A stretch of 64,000 nucleotides of DNA, from the NCBI GenBank assembly GCA_010279815.1, contig QEOQ01000395.1:121913-185912 (forward strand). Reading direction: 5' to 3'. Position 1 is the stretch's first letter; each line of letters opens with the position of its first letter. A model generated the notes under the pieces. The model made no database searches, had not been told where the DNA came from, and saw only the letters and a list, made by a program, of their open reading frames with translations. This document shows, piece after piece, positions 20,613 through 31,011 of the stretch. The translations under genes were made by a program, and so were the position numbers. The stretch comes from Brachionus plicatilis (lineage: Eukaryota > Rotifera > Eurotatoria > Ploima > Brachionidae).

Positions 20613-23600
20613 TTACTTCCTTAAACTTCTTCGTTTTCTCGGTAAATCAACATCAGTTTTTAAATCAACGACTGGTGCTTCGTGAGATTTCTTTTCTTGT
20701 TAAAATTTAAAATATATCTTAATAGTCTTAATCAACAAGAATAGAGTATTTTTATTTTATTTGTTTATCCTTAATAATTATACTAAATAAAGGACTAATA
20801 AATGAGCCTTTACGGGTACTTGCGGTATTTAGTGTTGAGTACCGTGGGTGGCCACTAGACCGCCAAAAGTTGATGTTGGCCGGAAGTGAAAACAATTTTT
20901 TAAAATATTTTAAATATGAAAATTTGATAGAGAAAAGAATTGAGTATAAGAAAAATCGTTTAGTTTTAGAGAAAAAATAATTTTTCACTCGAAGCCATCA
21001 AAATGGCCATCATCACCTTTTGCGGTCTAGTGGCCGCCACCAACGGTACCCAACACTAATTACACAATAAAGCTTAACTCGAAAGAAAAATGTGTTTAAA
21101 TTTTTTTTTATACTAAATTAATAAATTATACTTAAGCCTTAAAGAAATTTAAAAAATTAAAAATACAAAATAATATAAAAATGCAGTACTTGTACATGGA
21201 TTGACAATACCCCTGTCAAAATCTAAGTGAGATCTCGAATGAGATCAAATGTGATTCTAAATGAGAATCTAATGGGAATCCTAGTGAGAAATAATAAGAA
21301 AAGGATGAGATTCTCTGTAACGTTTTTCTCGTTTGAATCTGATGAGGTCTCATTTGAAAAACCATTGAATCTTTATTGAGACCAAATGAGATTCTAGTGA
21401 GATTTTAAATTAAATATTTTTTATAGATGAGATCTAATGAGAACTCTTTGAGAAAACATTATATAAATTGAGATTTTGATGAGACACTGTTTAGTTTGAA
21501 CTGAGATTTATATGACTATATTTGGTTTATTTTATTTTCATGAATTTATAAAATGTAAATAAAGACAAATTTGTTTATAAATTTTATTGAAAAAAAAAGT
21601 TAAAGTTAAAAAAAATTGATTTAGAAAAAATATTGAACAAAAAAATGTAAGATTTTTTTAATTGTTCATCTTTGTGTCCTGACTTTTTCGTTTTGCCCTT
21701 GATTTTATCCATTTATATGTTTCATCTTGATTGCTCCCCGGAATATTGTATTTTTTAAATAACGCATCTAGACAAAATAAAAATTTAAAAAAGACCTCAT
21801 TAAAATTTTTCTTTAAAGGATATGGAGCAATCTAAAAAGGCAGGTCTAAAATAGGACTTTTCACATTTTTTAACTTTTCTATAGTGATTCTTGTAGATCT
21901 TGACGCGCTGATTCCAAATATATGTGTATTTTTTGTCCTAGGTAATTATTTTATGAATTATAGCCTTCGGAAGTTTTTAATGGTATATTAGGTTTTTAAG
22001 CCATAACTTGGTCAAATTTTATCATTTTTTTATAAAAAATACACCAAAATGTTCAGAAAAGAGCGAAGAATCTGAAAATAATAGTATCAAGTCAAAAAAA
22101 TCACGTAAAAAATGAACTATCCATGAAAAACCAGAAATTGGCTATGCCTCGCTTTAGACCCCCAGGGTACCCCCATGTCAAAGGACAACCCCCCAAAAAA
22201 AATGTATTTTTTTCGGGTTGCTCAGTGTCTATAACATACTAGAAAATCAGATCCTGCGTTGAAACCCTTCTTGGAAAACTTTTATCTATCAAAGAAGTTT
22301 TATTAATCAATTGGTTCAATATTGAAAAAAGCTGGATAAAATAACTTTTTTAAAAGACAAAAAATATTTTTTTATTTTATTATTTCAATTATTCAGTATC
22401 TGAAATGTCGTCATCGTTTAAAATTGTATCATCATTCTCAAAATTATCTTGTTTACTGCAGTCGAAGCAAAAATTATAAAAAGTTTTGCTTTTATTTGAT
22501 ACAATCTTTTTCTGATTTTGTCTTGCAAAGCCTAAGTACCAAATTAAACTTGTTACATGGGAGCAGGCCCCAAAAACCCTTGAACCAGCTTTACAGTCGC
22601 AATACCATTCTTGAATCGAAGCCATTGATGAACATGATGAATATCTATTATTCTTCAAAATATTCAAACTGTATTTATCAATTAAAACAGTCTTTGTCTT
22701 ATACAATCCTCTTTGGTAAACATCAAGTCCATTATTTGTGTTACATATTTAGTTGTATTCGAAGCACTAATATCCACCAAATTTTTGCCATTGTACATCT
22801 TAAAAAGTAACTTTTAATAATAATTTTAAAAAGTTAATTAAAAATATAATACAGTAGAATCCCTCAAAAGTAAACACTCGCCGTCGCAAGGGATTTTTGT
22901 TTATTCATAGGGCTGTTTACATTTGAGGATGCTCTCTCAAAAGTGAACTGTTCACTTTTGTGAGTTAAGTTAATTTTAAGTTAATTTAATGTTAAGTTAA
23001 TTTTTGTGTAAAACAAAAATAAAAATAAAAATAAGACCATGTATTCATTTAAGTATCAGTTGAATGATGATAAAATTAATGCAAAAATTTGAATCTCAAA
23101 ATTAATCTCTAATTAGAAAAATGTAAGCATCCAAGTTGAATAACTATAATAAACTAACCATGGAGGAAAAATATAGACTTATTCAAGTAGCAGGTCAAAA
23201 AAATAGTTCTCAACGGAGTTTAGCACAAGAATTTAAATTATCACTTAGAGCAGTTAATAAAATACTTAAACAAAAATATGACATCATAGAAATCTATAAA
23301 ACGAGTATGATTGGAGAAATAAGATCTTATTTAACTAATAATCACCCTAGTTTATGTAAAGAATTTATGACTTTCGAGAGCAATTTAGTTGATGTGGCCA
23401 ATGTTAAACAATCGAAAATCGAAGATTATTTTAAAAATTAAATAAAACATGTATTATAAATTTAAAAGTCATGTATATTATGAAGATATTAAAAAAAATT
23501 TTTGATTTTAACTGTAATAAATTTTTTTTTCGAGTTTTTTGTTCACTTTTTTCTAAATTTTTCATGTTCACATACCGAACGTTCACATTTGAGGGATTTT

Positions 23601-24009
23601 ATGCCATGTAAAAAGATTCATTTTGGTCGGTCGCAAGAAATTTGTGTTCACTTAAAGGGCTGTTCACATTTGAGGATGTTCATTTTGAGAGCTTCTACTG
23701 TACTTACAACTTCATTTTTACCGGAATCATTCAAAGTTCTATTATTGTTCTGAACAAATTCGCAAAGTATGTTTTTGAGATCTAGCAAATTTGATTTGAT
23801 TTCGATCAATTCTTCGTTGAGCTTAAAAAAAGCAATTAAGAAATTTTTTTTTTATGTTTTAAAAAGACCAAAATTTACTTTATTAAATTTATCGTCACAT
23901 TTTGCACAATTGGCTGCCTTTTCGATTTCTTCGTCGGTGAATTTTGTTTGCAAATTATTTATCTTTATTCCAAACAAAAAATCCTGCTTGATAGTGGAAT
24001 TTTTCCCAT
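20613..24009 (-). CDS. Unrecognised spliced gene, possible BEN-like C-terminal part
   Basis: Four exons chain with compatible phases. E1 24009-23879 (GKNSTIKQDFLFGIKIN... ANCAKCDDKFNK) ends before GTAAAT. E2 23821-23708 (LNEELIEIKSNLLDLKNILC...) ends before GTAAGT. E3 22798-22705 (MYNGKNLVDISASNTTKYVT... MFTKED) ends before GTATAAG. E4 starts at 21767 (ALFKKYNIPGSNQDETYKWI...) and either stops at 21658 or splices via a weak GTCAGG to E5 20695-20613 (HEAPVVDLKTDVDLPRKRRS, with a poly(A) signal right after). The basic tail looks like a nuclear signal. The KYVTQIMDLMFTKED segment resembles BEN domains, but this is only a suggestion. E1 begins inside a codon, so 5' exons are missing; a possible one ends before GTAAGT near 24231. 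Its introns hold a Tigger-like element, a SWIM-type relic and a MITE. Confidence 0.6.
20832..21056. mobile_element. MITE with ~50 bp inverted repeats, TA-flanked
   Basis: The left end GTGTTGAGTACCGTGGGTGG and the right end (read inward) GTGTTGGGTACCGTTGGTGG continue into a shared CCACTAGACCGC. Both ends abut TA, suggesting a Tc1/mariner-type target. The 225 bp element has no meaningful coding frame. It lies between E4 and E5 of the minus-strand gene. Confidence 0.65.
21230..21520. repeat. Degenerate short repeat rich in AATGAGATTCT
   Basis: About 15 variants of TGAGAT(C/T)(C/T) or AATGAGA occur in 290 bp, some inverted (TCTCATTTG). The spacing is irregular. No coding frame is supported. Confidence 0.5.
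22389..22700 (-). pseudogene. SWIM-type zinc-finger fragment, transposon-derived
   Basis: The frame has no ATG at its start and reads EWYCDCKAGSRVFGACSHVT followed by SLIWYLGFARQ. The C-x-C-x(n)-C-x-H spacing is that of a SWIM zinc finger. It ends in an acidic tail (NDDDISDTE) and TAA. Such fragments are common in transposon-linked proteins of invertebrates. It lies in a different frame from exon E3 of the surrounding minus-strand gene, directly after that exon's donor, so I read it as an insertion in the intron. Confidence 0.5.
22852..23700 (+). mobile_element. Tigger/pogo-like DNA transposon derivative, TA-flanked
   Basis: 849 bp bounded by TA (22850-22851 and 23701-23702). Ends are CAGTAGAATCCCTCAAAA and, inward from the right, CAGTAGAAGCTCTCAAAA; the CAGT(A) start is typical of pogo/Tigger. 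Subterminal copies of TT(C/T)ACATTTGAGG occur near 22918, 23580 and 23662. The only gene is a 101-residue frame with a CENP-B/psq-like helix-turn-helix and a C-terminal tail but no catalytic domain. The element fills nearly the whole intron between E2 and E3 of the minus-strand gene. Confidence 0.8.
23136..23441 (+). CDS. Truncated Tigger-like transposase: DNA-binding domain plus tail
   Basis: Residues 1-50 (LTMEEKYRLIQVAGQKNSSQ, then RSLAQEFKLSLRAVNKILKQ) form a psq/CENP-B N-terminal type helix-turn-helix. The end VKQSKIEDYFKN resembles the terminal SKIxDYF motif seen in pogo-family proteins. The DDE/D catalytic core between them is absent, so this looks like an internal deletion that kept the frame. 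A protein of this form could bind element ends without cutting. Whether it is expressed is unknown. Confidence 0.65.
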   Translation: MNNYNKLTMEEKYRLIQVAGQKNSSQRSLAQEFKLSLRAVNKILKQKYDIIEIYKTSMIGEIRSYLTNNHPSLCKEFMTFESNLVDVANVKQSKIEDYFKN

Positions 24010-24372
24010 CTTACAAGAAAAGTTTAGCCAATTTTAATTTCAGTTTTTTTTTAAATTGCTTAAATTATTTTAATTTATCAGTTAAAATAATAAGCTTTTT
24101 AAAGTGCTTGAGAATTTAATATTGATTACTTGCTAATATTTTTTAATGATTGATTATTTATTCAACTTGTTTGCTATTTCTTTCTTTAGTTAAATTTACC
24201 ACACTAATGACTTTTTTGAGAGATGTACTTACAAGGTTGTTCCGATATAAACCTTTGATTATTTAATTTTTTTGTTTTTTTTTGTCTTTTTTTTAAAGGA
24301 ACAAATTAAAATAAGTTAATTAAGTTAAAATGCGAATAAATTTGAGGTAACGAGAGAATGGAGTAATTAAGC

Positions 24373-25556
24373 TATAAATTAATGGGTCATAGAATATGGA
24401 CAATTATTTGACAGGACAACTTTAAAAGGAACCATTTGGAGTAGGCAAGTTTTTTGCATCTTCCCTGAATAGTATCTAGAATATATTTGGTAAGCAATTG
24501 ACTATTTTAGAGATGGAAAGAAATCATTGAGTTTGTTCTAAGAGCGTTTCTTTAATATCAATAATATCAATTTAATTTATATTACCTTTAATATTGTTAG
24601 CGGCTAAATGAACTTGTTAGTTCGTAGCTAACTTTACACTTCTTAGTTATGATTCCCTAGTTATTATTTATATTAACTACTGTAATTGGTGGCTTAGAGA
24701 TATAATACTAAAGTATGCCTTTAAAAGAAGATTTTATTTGGTATAGTTCTTCGGAGCTTTAGAGTTATAATAAAGAGCTTTAAAACACAATCTTTTGTTA
24801 TTTACAATGAATTTTGATAGCCAATTTAGCCTACAATAATATTGTGCGTTTTTTAATAAAAATTTTTCAAAAAATTAATCAAATTAAATTCGCACTTTTT
24901 TTAATTAATTAACTACTCCTAAGCAATAGATTAATTTTGAATAATTCGACTAAAAAAGATAGAAACTCCTACCAACCTCGTATACAAATCTTTTAACATG
25001 GCGAAGATTTTTGCTCCAATTTAACCATTAAAAAGCTGTGTGAACAATCAAAAAATTTATTTTTAAATTAAAAATCCATCAAATTTCATGAATAAAAAAT
25101 AAAATGTGCACAATCAGCTACCCATTCAATAATTCGAGTCATATCATTAGTTTCATCGGGATCACATAAAGTCTTGCAATATGAATTCTTTGAGCTATGC
25201 CCGGCTCAACCCAACCTGTCAACAAGAATGGTTTATTTCATTAAAAGTTCATATCTATTTGTAATCGTGTAAAACCCTGTTTAGACATTTTGAAACATGC
25301 TGTTTACTTATTTCAGCTTTGAACTGTATTATGATAGAAAATCATTTTTATCTTTAAAAAAAAAGAATTACCCTATAAAACGGCTTTCAATTTTTCTAAA
25401 ACACTGCTATCAAATTTGATCTCCTTAGGAATATAAATTATTTATAATATCAAAAAATAAATTTTACCAAATAAAATATTGTACGCTTTTTCCAAAAAGA
25501 TAATTTTGATCAGCCATCGAATCAACAACAACATCAAAAAATTTTTCAAATATTTG
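24373..25556 (-). CDS. Candidate spliced gene fragments, unrecognised
   Basis: Three exon-like pieces join in phase. About 25212-25100 (HSSKNSYCKTLCDPDETNDM TRIIEWVAD) ends before GTGCAC. About 25016-24981 (KIFAMLKDLYTR) ends before GTTGGT. About 24472-24379 (YYSGKMQKTCLLQMVPFKVV...) ends in TAA. Two more pieces lie upstream on the same strand: 25556-25468 (QIFEKFFDVVVDSMADQNYL...) after a good CATGTCAG acceptor, and 25427-25377 (EIKFDSSVLEKLKAVL), which ends in TAG. These do not join cleanly and may belong to another transcript, or the gene may be decaying. Donor sites are weak. No family is recognised. Confidence 0.3.
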
Positions 25557-25695
25557 CTGACATGAAAAATAGAGTTAAACGTTTTCTTTGAATATACTTC
25601 TACAATTAATTTAAAATACTTTAAAAAATCTAACTTCAATTTGAGATTGACAAACAACACCAATACATTTTTATAATCTAATATAATTAAAATAT

Positions 25696-25938
25696 GTGCT
25701 AAATGACTCCCCCTCTAAAAAATCTTTTTCCTCTGACTTGGTACTTATTTCCAAGTACTTTAAAATTGAAACCTCAAAAATTACAGTAAATATAAACCAA
25801 CTTAAAGAAAATCTTCAGATTAATCTGATTTGTAAAGATGGTATATCTGATTCAATTTGGTTATGTCTTTGCAATATAAAATTAAAACATTACAAAACTC
25901 TCCTAAATGAGCTAATTCAAAATAAAAGAAATTCATGA
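25696..25938 (+). CDS. 80-codon ORF, possible exon, unrecognised
   Basis: An open frame ending LKHYKTLLNELIQNKRNS before TGA. Alternating hydrophobic stretches (ITVNINQLKENLQINLICKD, SIWLCLCNI) faintly recall a COMM domain, but I cannot support that. The opposite strand is also open here (about 25800-25697), so the coding strand is uncertain. Confidence 0.2.
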   Translation: MLNDSPSKKSFSSDLVLISKYFKIETSKITVNINQLKENLQINLICKDGISDSIWLCLCNIKLKHYKTLLNELIQNKRNS

Positions 25939-26062
25939 ATTTTGGTCCAAATTATCTTGCTTTCTAACTTTCATGCCTTTTTCTATTTTCGAACTAATGT
26001 TCCTTTTTTATTTTTATAATTTTATTTTTAGGTAATAATTTTTCATTTTTTAAAAAATTACA

Positions 26063-26462
26063 NNNNNNNNNNNNNNNNNNNNNNNNNNNNNNNNNNNNNN
26101 NNNNNNNNNNNNNNNNNNNNNNNNNNNNNNNNNNNNNNNNNNNNNNNNNNNNNNNNNNNNNNNNNNNNNNNNNNNNNNNNNNNNNNNNNNNNNNNNNNNN
26201 NNNNNNNNNNNNNNNNNNNNNNNNNNNNNNNNNNNNNNNNNNNNNNNNNNNNNNNNNNNNNNNNNNNNNNNNNNNNNNNNNNNNNNNNNNNNNNNNNNNN
26301 NNNNNNNNNNNNNNNNNNNNNNNNNNNNNNNNNNNNNNNNNNNNNNNNNNNNNNNNNNNNNNNNNNNNNNNNNNNNNNNNNNNNNNNNNNNNNNNNNNNN
26401 NNNNNNNNNNNNNNNNNNNNNNNNNNNNNNNNNNNNNNNNNNNNNNNNNNNNNNNNNNNNNN
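26063..26462. other. Assembly gap (400 N)
   Basis: Unsequenced bases. Confidence 0.99.
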
Positions 26463-26556
26463 GTAGTTTATTTAGAAAAAAAAAAATTTCTTAATTTTCT
26501 TTCAAAAAATACTTAATTTCATGGTAAGTTACCATATTTTACCTTTTTTTATCTAA

Positions 26557-26699
26557 ATTTACGTAAAAATTAGTAAAAAAAGTATTTTTTGGTAAAATAT
26601 AAATAAATAAATAGAAACTACCGTTAACAAAATTTAATAGAAAATGATAAAAATTGAGCTTATTTTTGACCTTTTCATTTTACCAATTTTTACGTAAAT
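26557..26699. repeat. Short inverted repeat with ACGTAAAT core
   Basis: 22-base arms at 26557-26578 and 26678-26699 differ at one position. Related ACGTAA-containing sequence occurs near 4620, 4824 and 62412, suggesting an old dispersed MITE family. Confidence 0.5.
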
Positions 26700-27048
26700 T
26701 TACGTAAAATTACTAGAAATCCACTTGTCAAATCGGCACTGTAATTCTGTTCATCATAAAAATGTATTAATTCCTGTATTTTCATTATTTTTAAAATCTA
26801 GGAAATTTGATTTACTTTTTTATGGAACGCTTTTTAAAATTTATTAAATAAAATTGAAAATATGAATGCAATAACATTAAAAATTTTTTTTTAATAATTT
26901 ATTATTTGAAATATAATTTTAATAGTTTTCAAAAAACAAGAAAAAAATATAATTTAGATTAAAAGTTATTTTGATTTTCTTCAAAATTAAATAGTCTTGT
27001 GCATTTAGACTAAATAAATTCGTCAATTTTTGGTCAATTTTAATAAAT

Positions 27049-27352
27049 TTAAAACAAGACTAGCAATAAAAAACTAGGTACTAATATTCTCAAATCTAAT
27101 ATCAACTTTAATCCTGAAGAGCTAGTTGTTGTATTCGAGGCAAGTGTAGTTGTTGTTGCTCCTGGAGCCTCAGTCGCCAAGGCATCTGAATCTTGTGTTG
27201 TGGCGTCAACAGCTGAATCATCTGTAGTTTCTCCTTTTACAGATAAATCTTTAAAAAAAAAAATGACGTTTGAAACTTAAAAAGTGAAAAAAAATCTTGC
27301 CTGAAGTTATCGCTATAAAAATGACTAAAACAGAAATAAAAAGTTTTTTCAT
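27049..27352 (-). CDS. Small secreted Thr/Ser-rich protein, likely GPI-anchored
   Basis: Exon 1 is 27352-27301 and exon 2 is 27248-27049. The 52-nt intron begins with GC (TCAG|GCAAGA) and ends in a T-rich AAAG, a GC-AG intron. The 83-residue product has a signal peptide (MKKLFISVLVIFIAITS), a Thr/Ser/Asp/Ala-rich middle (TTTTLASNTTTSSS) with one N-x-T site, and a hydrophobic C-terminus (LRILVPSFLLLVLF) right at the stop, as in GPI-attachment signals. The architecture suggests a small mucin-like surface protein. There are no cysteines and no recognised family. AATAAA lies on this strand at 26903-26898. If the GC donor is not used, the first exon would stop without the rest. Confidence 0.55.
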
Positions 27353-29164
27353 TTTTTTAATTTTAAAATAATGGATTTTCAAAAATTTTGTCGTTCTATT
27401 TATATGATTACAGGAGCAAGTTGGTGCTACATTACACGAGGAACACATATTTATTTAACTTTTAAATTAATATTTGTTTTTAGCTTTTGTTTCTCTATTT
27501 CAAGTTATTGAATTTTTTTCAGGAAATCGATTTATTCTCCTTACTTTTTTATAAATAATTTTCAAGAAGTCAATTTAAGTGTTTTCAGAGAAAAATTCTT
27601 GAACAAATAATTGAATTTTAAAATTTTAAGAGAAATTATTTGAACAAATGATAAGCAACTAGTTAAATAAATCTACTTGAAAACAGAACTTGCTAATGCT
27701 GCTGAATTATATTACATTTTATAAAATAACAAAACGATGTGACGACACTTCATTTTAGGAAAATAACTAAAAATAAGTCGTCAGCGTCTTAAATTTTTGA
27801 AAAATTGCAAAGCATTAAAAATATGAGGACAAAATGCAAAATTTTTGACAAATTTGGGCTTAACTGAATAAAAATCTTCATTTGACCTTCTTTTATTACC
27901 AAAAATTTAGAATAAAAATTAATTTTTTTTTTCATCAAATGAGAATTTAAAAAATTTAAAGCTTTTTGAGATAATTTTTTTCTTTTTATTTTAAAAATAA
28001 TAATTGATAGACCAACAGAATTAATATTGATAACAGATAAATTTTAGTCCAAAAAAATTAAATTGTCAATGACATTAAAATTTGTCATTAAAATCTTAAT
28101 TAATTTTCATTTCAAATTTTTTATCATAAGAGAAAAAATTTTTTGGCAAAAAGTATTTTCCAAGTCAGCAAAGGAGGCCCATAATATTTCATGGTATTTT
28201 ATAGTAATCAGACTTAATAATTTAAAGTAAAGTAGCCTCCGTCGGATTCTATAAATCTTAATGATTTTTGTCTCAAATTAAAGCTGGTAAATTTCTTCAC
28301 AAATTGGTAAAAAATAATTTATAAATTAATGATATCTAAGTTTAAATTTCAAAAATTTAATAATTTTAAATTAGTTTTTCAACTTTAACTTAAGTCCATA
28401 TTTGATATTATTATTTTTAATTAATATTCGCGCCAATTCTGGCTATATTTTAAAAAAGCCAGTTTTAAGCCAGAATGGCAGCCATTAAATGGCTCCATGA
28501 TATGACCAGATTGATAGATGGTGTGCTAAGTCTTTGGTTCTTCCTCTTTCACTTTTCAGAGAATCATTAACCATAGAGAAGTTACCAGGAGTATGGAAGT
28601 AAGCAAATATTACACCTTTACATAAAGATGGCTGGCTCTGTCCTGAGAATTATAGTCCAGTATCGTTAACTGTATTTTATGCAAAGTCCTGGAGTCCATA
28701 ATTAAAGAATCAAGTTTAGAGCATTTACCGAAGAAAAAGTTGGTATCCACATCACAGCATGGTTTCATACCAATAAAGTCATGTCTGAGCAATTTATTTG
28801 AATTTTTGGATTTTATTTTTGAAGAAAAGCTAAAGTATCTTTGAAAAAAACTATCAAATTATTGAATGGTTCAATGGCTAGACTTTATCAAGAGTATGCT
28901 GTCAGTGCATGGTGTCCATTTTAAGAAAAAGGCATAAATGAGCTTGAGAGAGTTCAATGAAGAGAAACAAAGTTGATTCCATGAAAAAGAGGAAGTGCGT
29001 GATCTGGATTATCAACAAAGCTTGTCAAAGTTAGATTTAAATAACTTGAGTGAAAGAAGATTAAGGGGTGATCTAATGTACAAAGTGATAAACAATTTTA
29101 AACAAATCTAATAAATGAATCAATTTCAAATTTATTAAGAAGAATTAAATTAAGTTATATTTCA

Positions 29165-30215
29165 AATTTTTTTTTTAACTTGGAGTCTATTTTTATTCAT
29201 GGTTTAAAATTTAAAACAATGAAACATGTAAAATTATCAACTGAAGAATTTGTGCTTTCAATGAAATTAAATGGAATTAAATTTTTAAATTTGAAAGGAT
29301 TTTATTTACCAATTTTATCAAACACTGATTGTGATAGTAATAATTCTATTTGTTCTATAGTCAAATGTTTGAAATGTAAAAAAATTTATTATACTGGTCA
29401 TACTAAACGTAGGCTTATATTTTCAAAGCTATCTGATTTTTTTGTTTATGTATCTGATTTTAGTATCTAATTTTTTTATTGTATCTAATAAAATATTAAT
29501 TAGTATCTGATATTTTTTTTACAGTATTTAATTATTTTTTTTTTGTATCAAAAAGGGGAAATCAAAACCGAAATCAAAACAAATTACCGGAGGCTCTTGT
29601 AAATTCAATTTTGAGTCAAGTTGATGTGATGGAAGAAATTGAGGCTTAAGAAGCAGAAATGGAAATTCAAAATGAAGTTGAAGTTGAAAACAATTCTAAT
29701 GAAAATTCAGCTCAGTCTGAGATTTCAAAAAAGAAAAGAGGAAGACCCACTGGATCAAAAAACAAGCCGAAATCAATTCAAGATCAACCTCAAAACAAAA
29801 GAACAAAAAAAGATAAATTTTTTTCTTTTTCTTAATTTTTATTCCTTTTTGTATTTTTTTTTAAATTTTTCTAAATAAAATATCAAAAAAATTATACTTC
29901 AGTTTTTTTAAATAAATACATCAAAAAAAATGTTGATATTCAATTAAAAAATTTAGATACTTAGATAAAATAATTAGATACCAAAAAAAATATTTAATAA
30001 CTTTATTTAAATAGCTTATAATTTAGATAAAAAGAATTAGATACAATGAAAAAATAACAGCCCTAAACGTACAACAATAAAAATAAAACAACATATTCCT
30101 GATATAAAAAAATTTTATCCCGTTTCCTAAAATAATAACTGTATCAAAACATTTTAATTTAATTTTTAATTATATTTGAAATTATATTTTATTTTATTTT
30201 AAAAAAAAAATTTTT
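29165..30215 (+). mobile_element. Penelope-like fragment with GIY-YIG-type end, itself interrupted
   Basis: 29180-29411 reads FKTMKHVKLSTEEFVLSMKL ... IVKCLKCKKIYYTGHTKR. After a 651 bp insertion the frame resumes at 30063 with TIKIKQHIPDIKKFYP, then in a shifted frame ITVSKHFNL. The CxxCKKIYYxGxTKR...IKQHI...VSKHFN pattern is that of the GIY-YIG endonuclease of Penelope-like elements. The usual GIY is partly degenerate (IYYTG). The fragment sits inside the LINE and is not functional. Confidence 0.55.
29412..30062. mobile_element. MULE-type non-autonomous element, 9-bp target duplication
   Basis: CTAAACGTA occurs directly on both sides (29403-29411 and 30063-30071). The ends are GGCTTATATTTT and, inward from the right, GGCTGTTATTTT. 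Subterminal regions are packed with GTATCTAAT/GTATCTGAT repeats in inverted orientation at the two ends. A plus-strand frame (about 29583-29835, one stop) ends in EISKKKRGRPTGSKNKPK, an AT-hook-like tail as in the C-terminus of MULE transposases. No catalytic domain remains. Confidence 0.75.
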
Positions 30216-30786
30216 TTTGCTTCTGTTTACCATTGAATTTAATAAAGGAATCAATTACAGCCTAAACACAAAATTGGGTAGTTTAATGCATGAATTGAGG
30301 AGAAAAAGCTATTGTCTAACACATGAACGAATAAAGAATTGTCTTCCTAGATTTAACTTTTATACAAATACAGTCGTGAATGGATGGAACAAACTCCCGG
30401 AAGATGTGGTAAATGCAAAGAACCTTAATAGTTACAAAGTAAAGTTTGATGGTTGGATGTCGAAACAAAAAGATGCGTTGTTAAAGCTCTTTAGAGCCAT
30501 TTTGTCTTATCTAGATAACCTTTAAGCTACAGTTTAAAATACTAGCACTACTACTACTACTACATGGTCAGTCTTGTGTCGGGATTTAATAAATATAATC
30601 ATTGAGAAGGTTATTAAATGAAAAAAATCTAAATTTTATAGTTTTCATTATTTTTTAATCAATTTCTAATTTTTTTAAAATTCCAATTTAATCCAAAAAA
30701 GATGAATTAATGCGTAATTTTAAATAATGTTTTTCTTGATCAATTTTACATGTACCAATTTAAAATTAAAGGTAAATTAACTATAG

Positions 30787-31011
30787 ATGTATTATGATGC
30801 TTTAATAAGTTATAAATCAATAGTTTTTAGCATTTTGAATAATAGAAAAAAAATAATAAAAAGATTTTTTTTTAAATTTATTAGTTGTTTAAATTGGAGC
30901 ATCTTGGCCCAGCTTATGGATGAAATTCTAAAGAATGAACAAACATCATTTTCATCAACTGCAGAGACTTATCAAAATTTGATTTTGGTAAATAATTGTA
31001 TTATAAACTGA
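30787..31011 (+). CDS. 74-codon ORF or exon, unrecognised
   Basis: The second half (ILAQLMDEILKNEQTSFSST AETYQNLIL, about 30898-30987) has clear coding character. It begins after a T-rich ATTAG and ends before GTAAATA, with another acceptor (TTTACAG) 37 bases later. The first half is AT-rich and intron-like. It may be one internal exon of a small gene whose other exons I could not identify. Confidence 0.3.
   Translation: MYYDALISYKSIVFSILNNRKKIIKRFFFKFISCLNWSILAQLMDEILKNEQTSFSSTAETYQNLILVNNCIIN

Larger units (their letters stand above)
28540..30563 (+). mobile_element. Decayed LINE (CR1/Jockey-like), split by later insertions
   Basis: Reverse-transcriptase scraps in changing frames are recognisable: ITPLHKDG and PENYSPVSLT (28610-28670), QHGF/KSCLSNLLEFLDFI-like text (about 28755-28815) and LDLNNLSERRLRGDLMYKVI (29028-29090). 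The C-terminal part continues at 30225-30525 with RRKSYCLTHERIKNC, FNFYTNTVVNGWNKLPEDVV and NAKNLNSYK, a typical LINE ending. An (ACT)n tract at 30547-30563 fits a LINE 3' tail. The 1.1 kb between the halves is foreign. Confidence 0.7.

Noticed and set aside
24590..24720. Possible solo LTR ending ACTGTAATTGGTGGC, similar to the LTR/primer-site junctions at 8357 and 15028
   Set aside because: Only TGGTGGC of the primer site is present and there is no matching LTR body.
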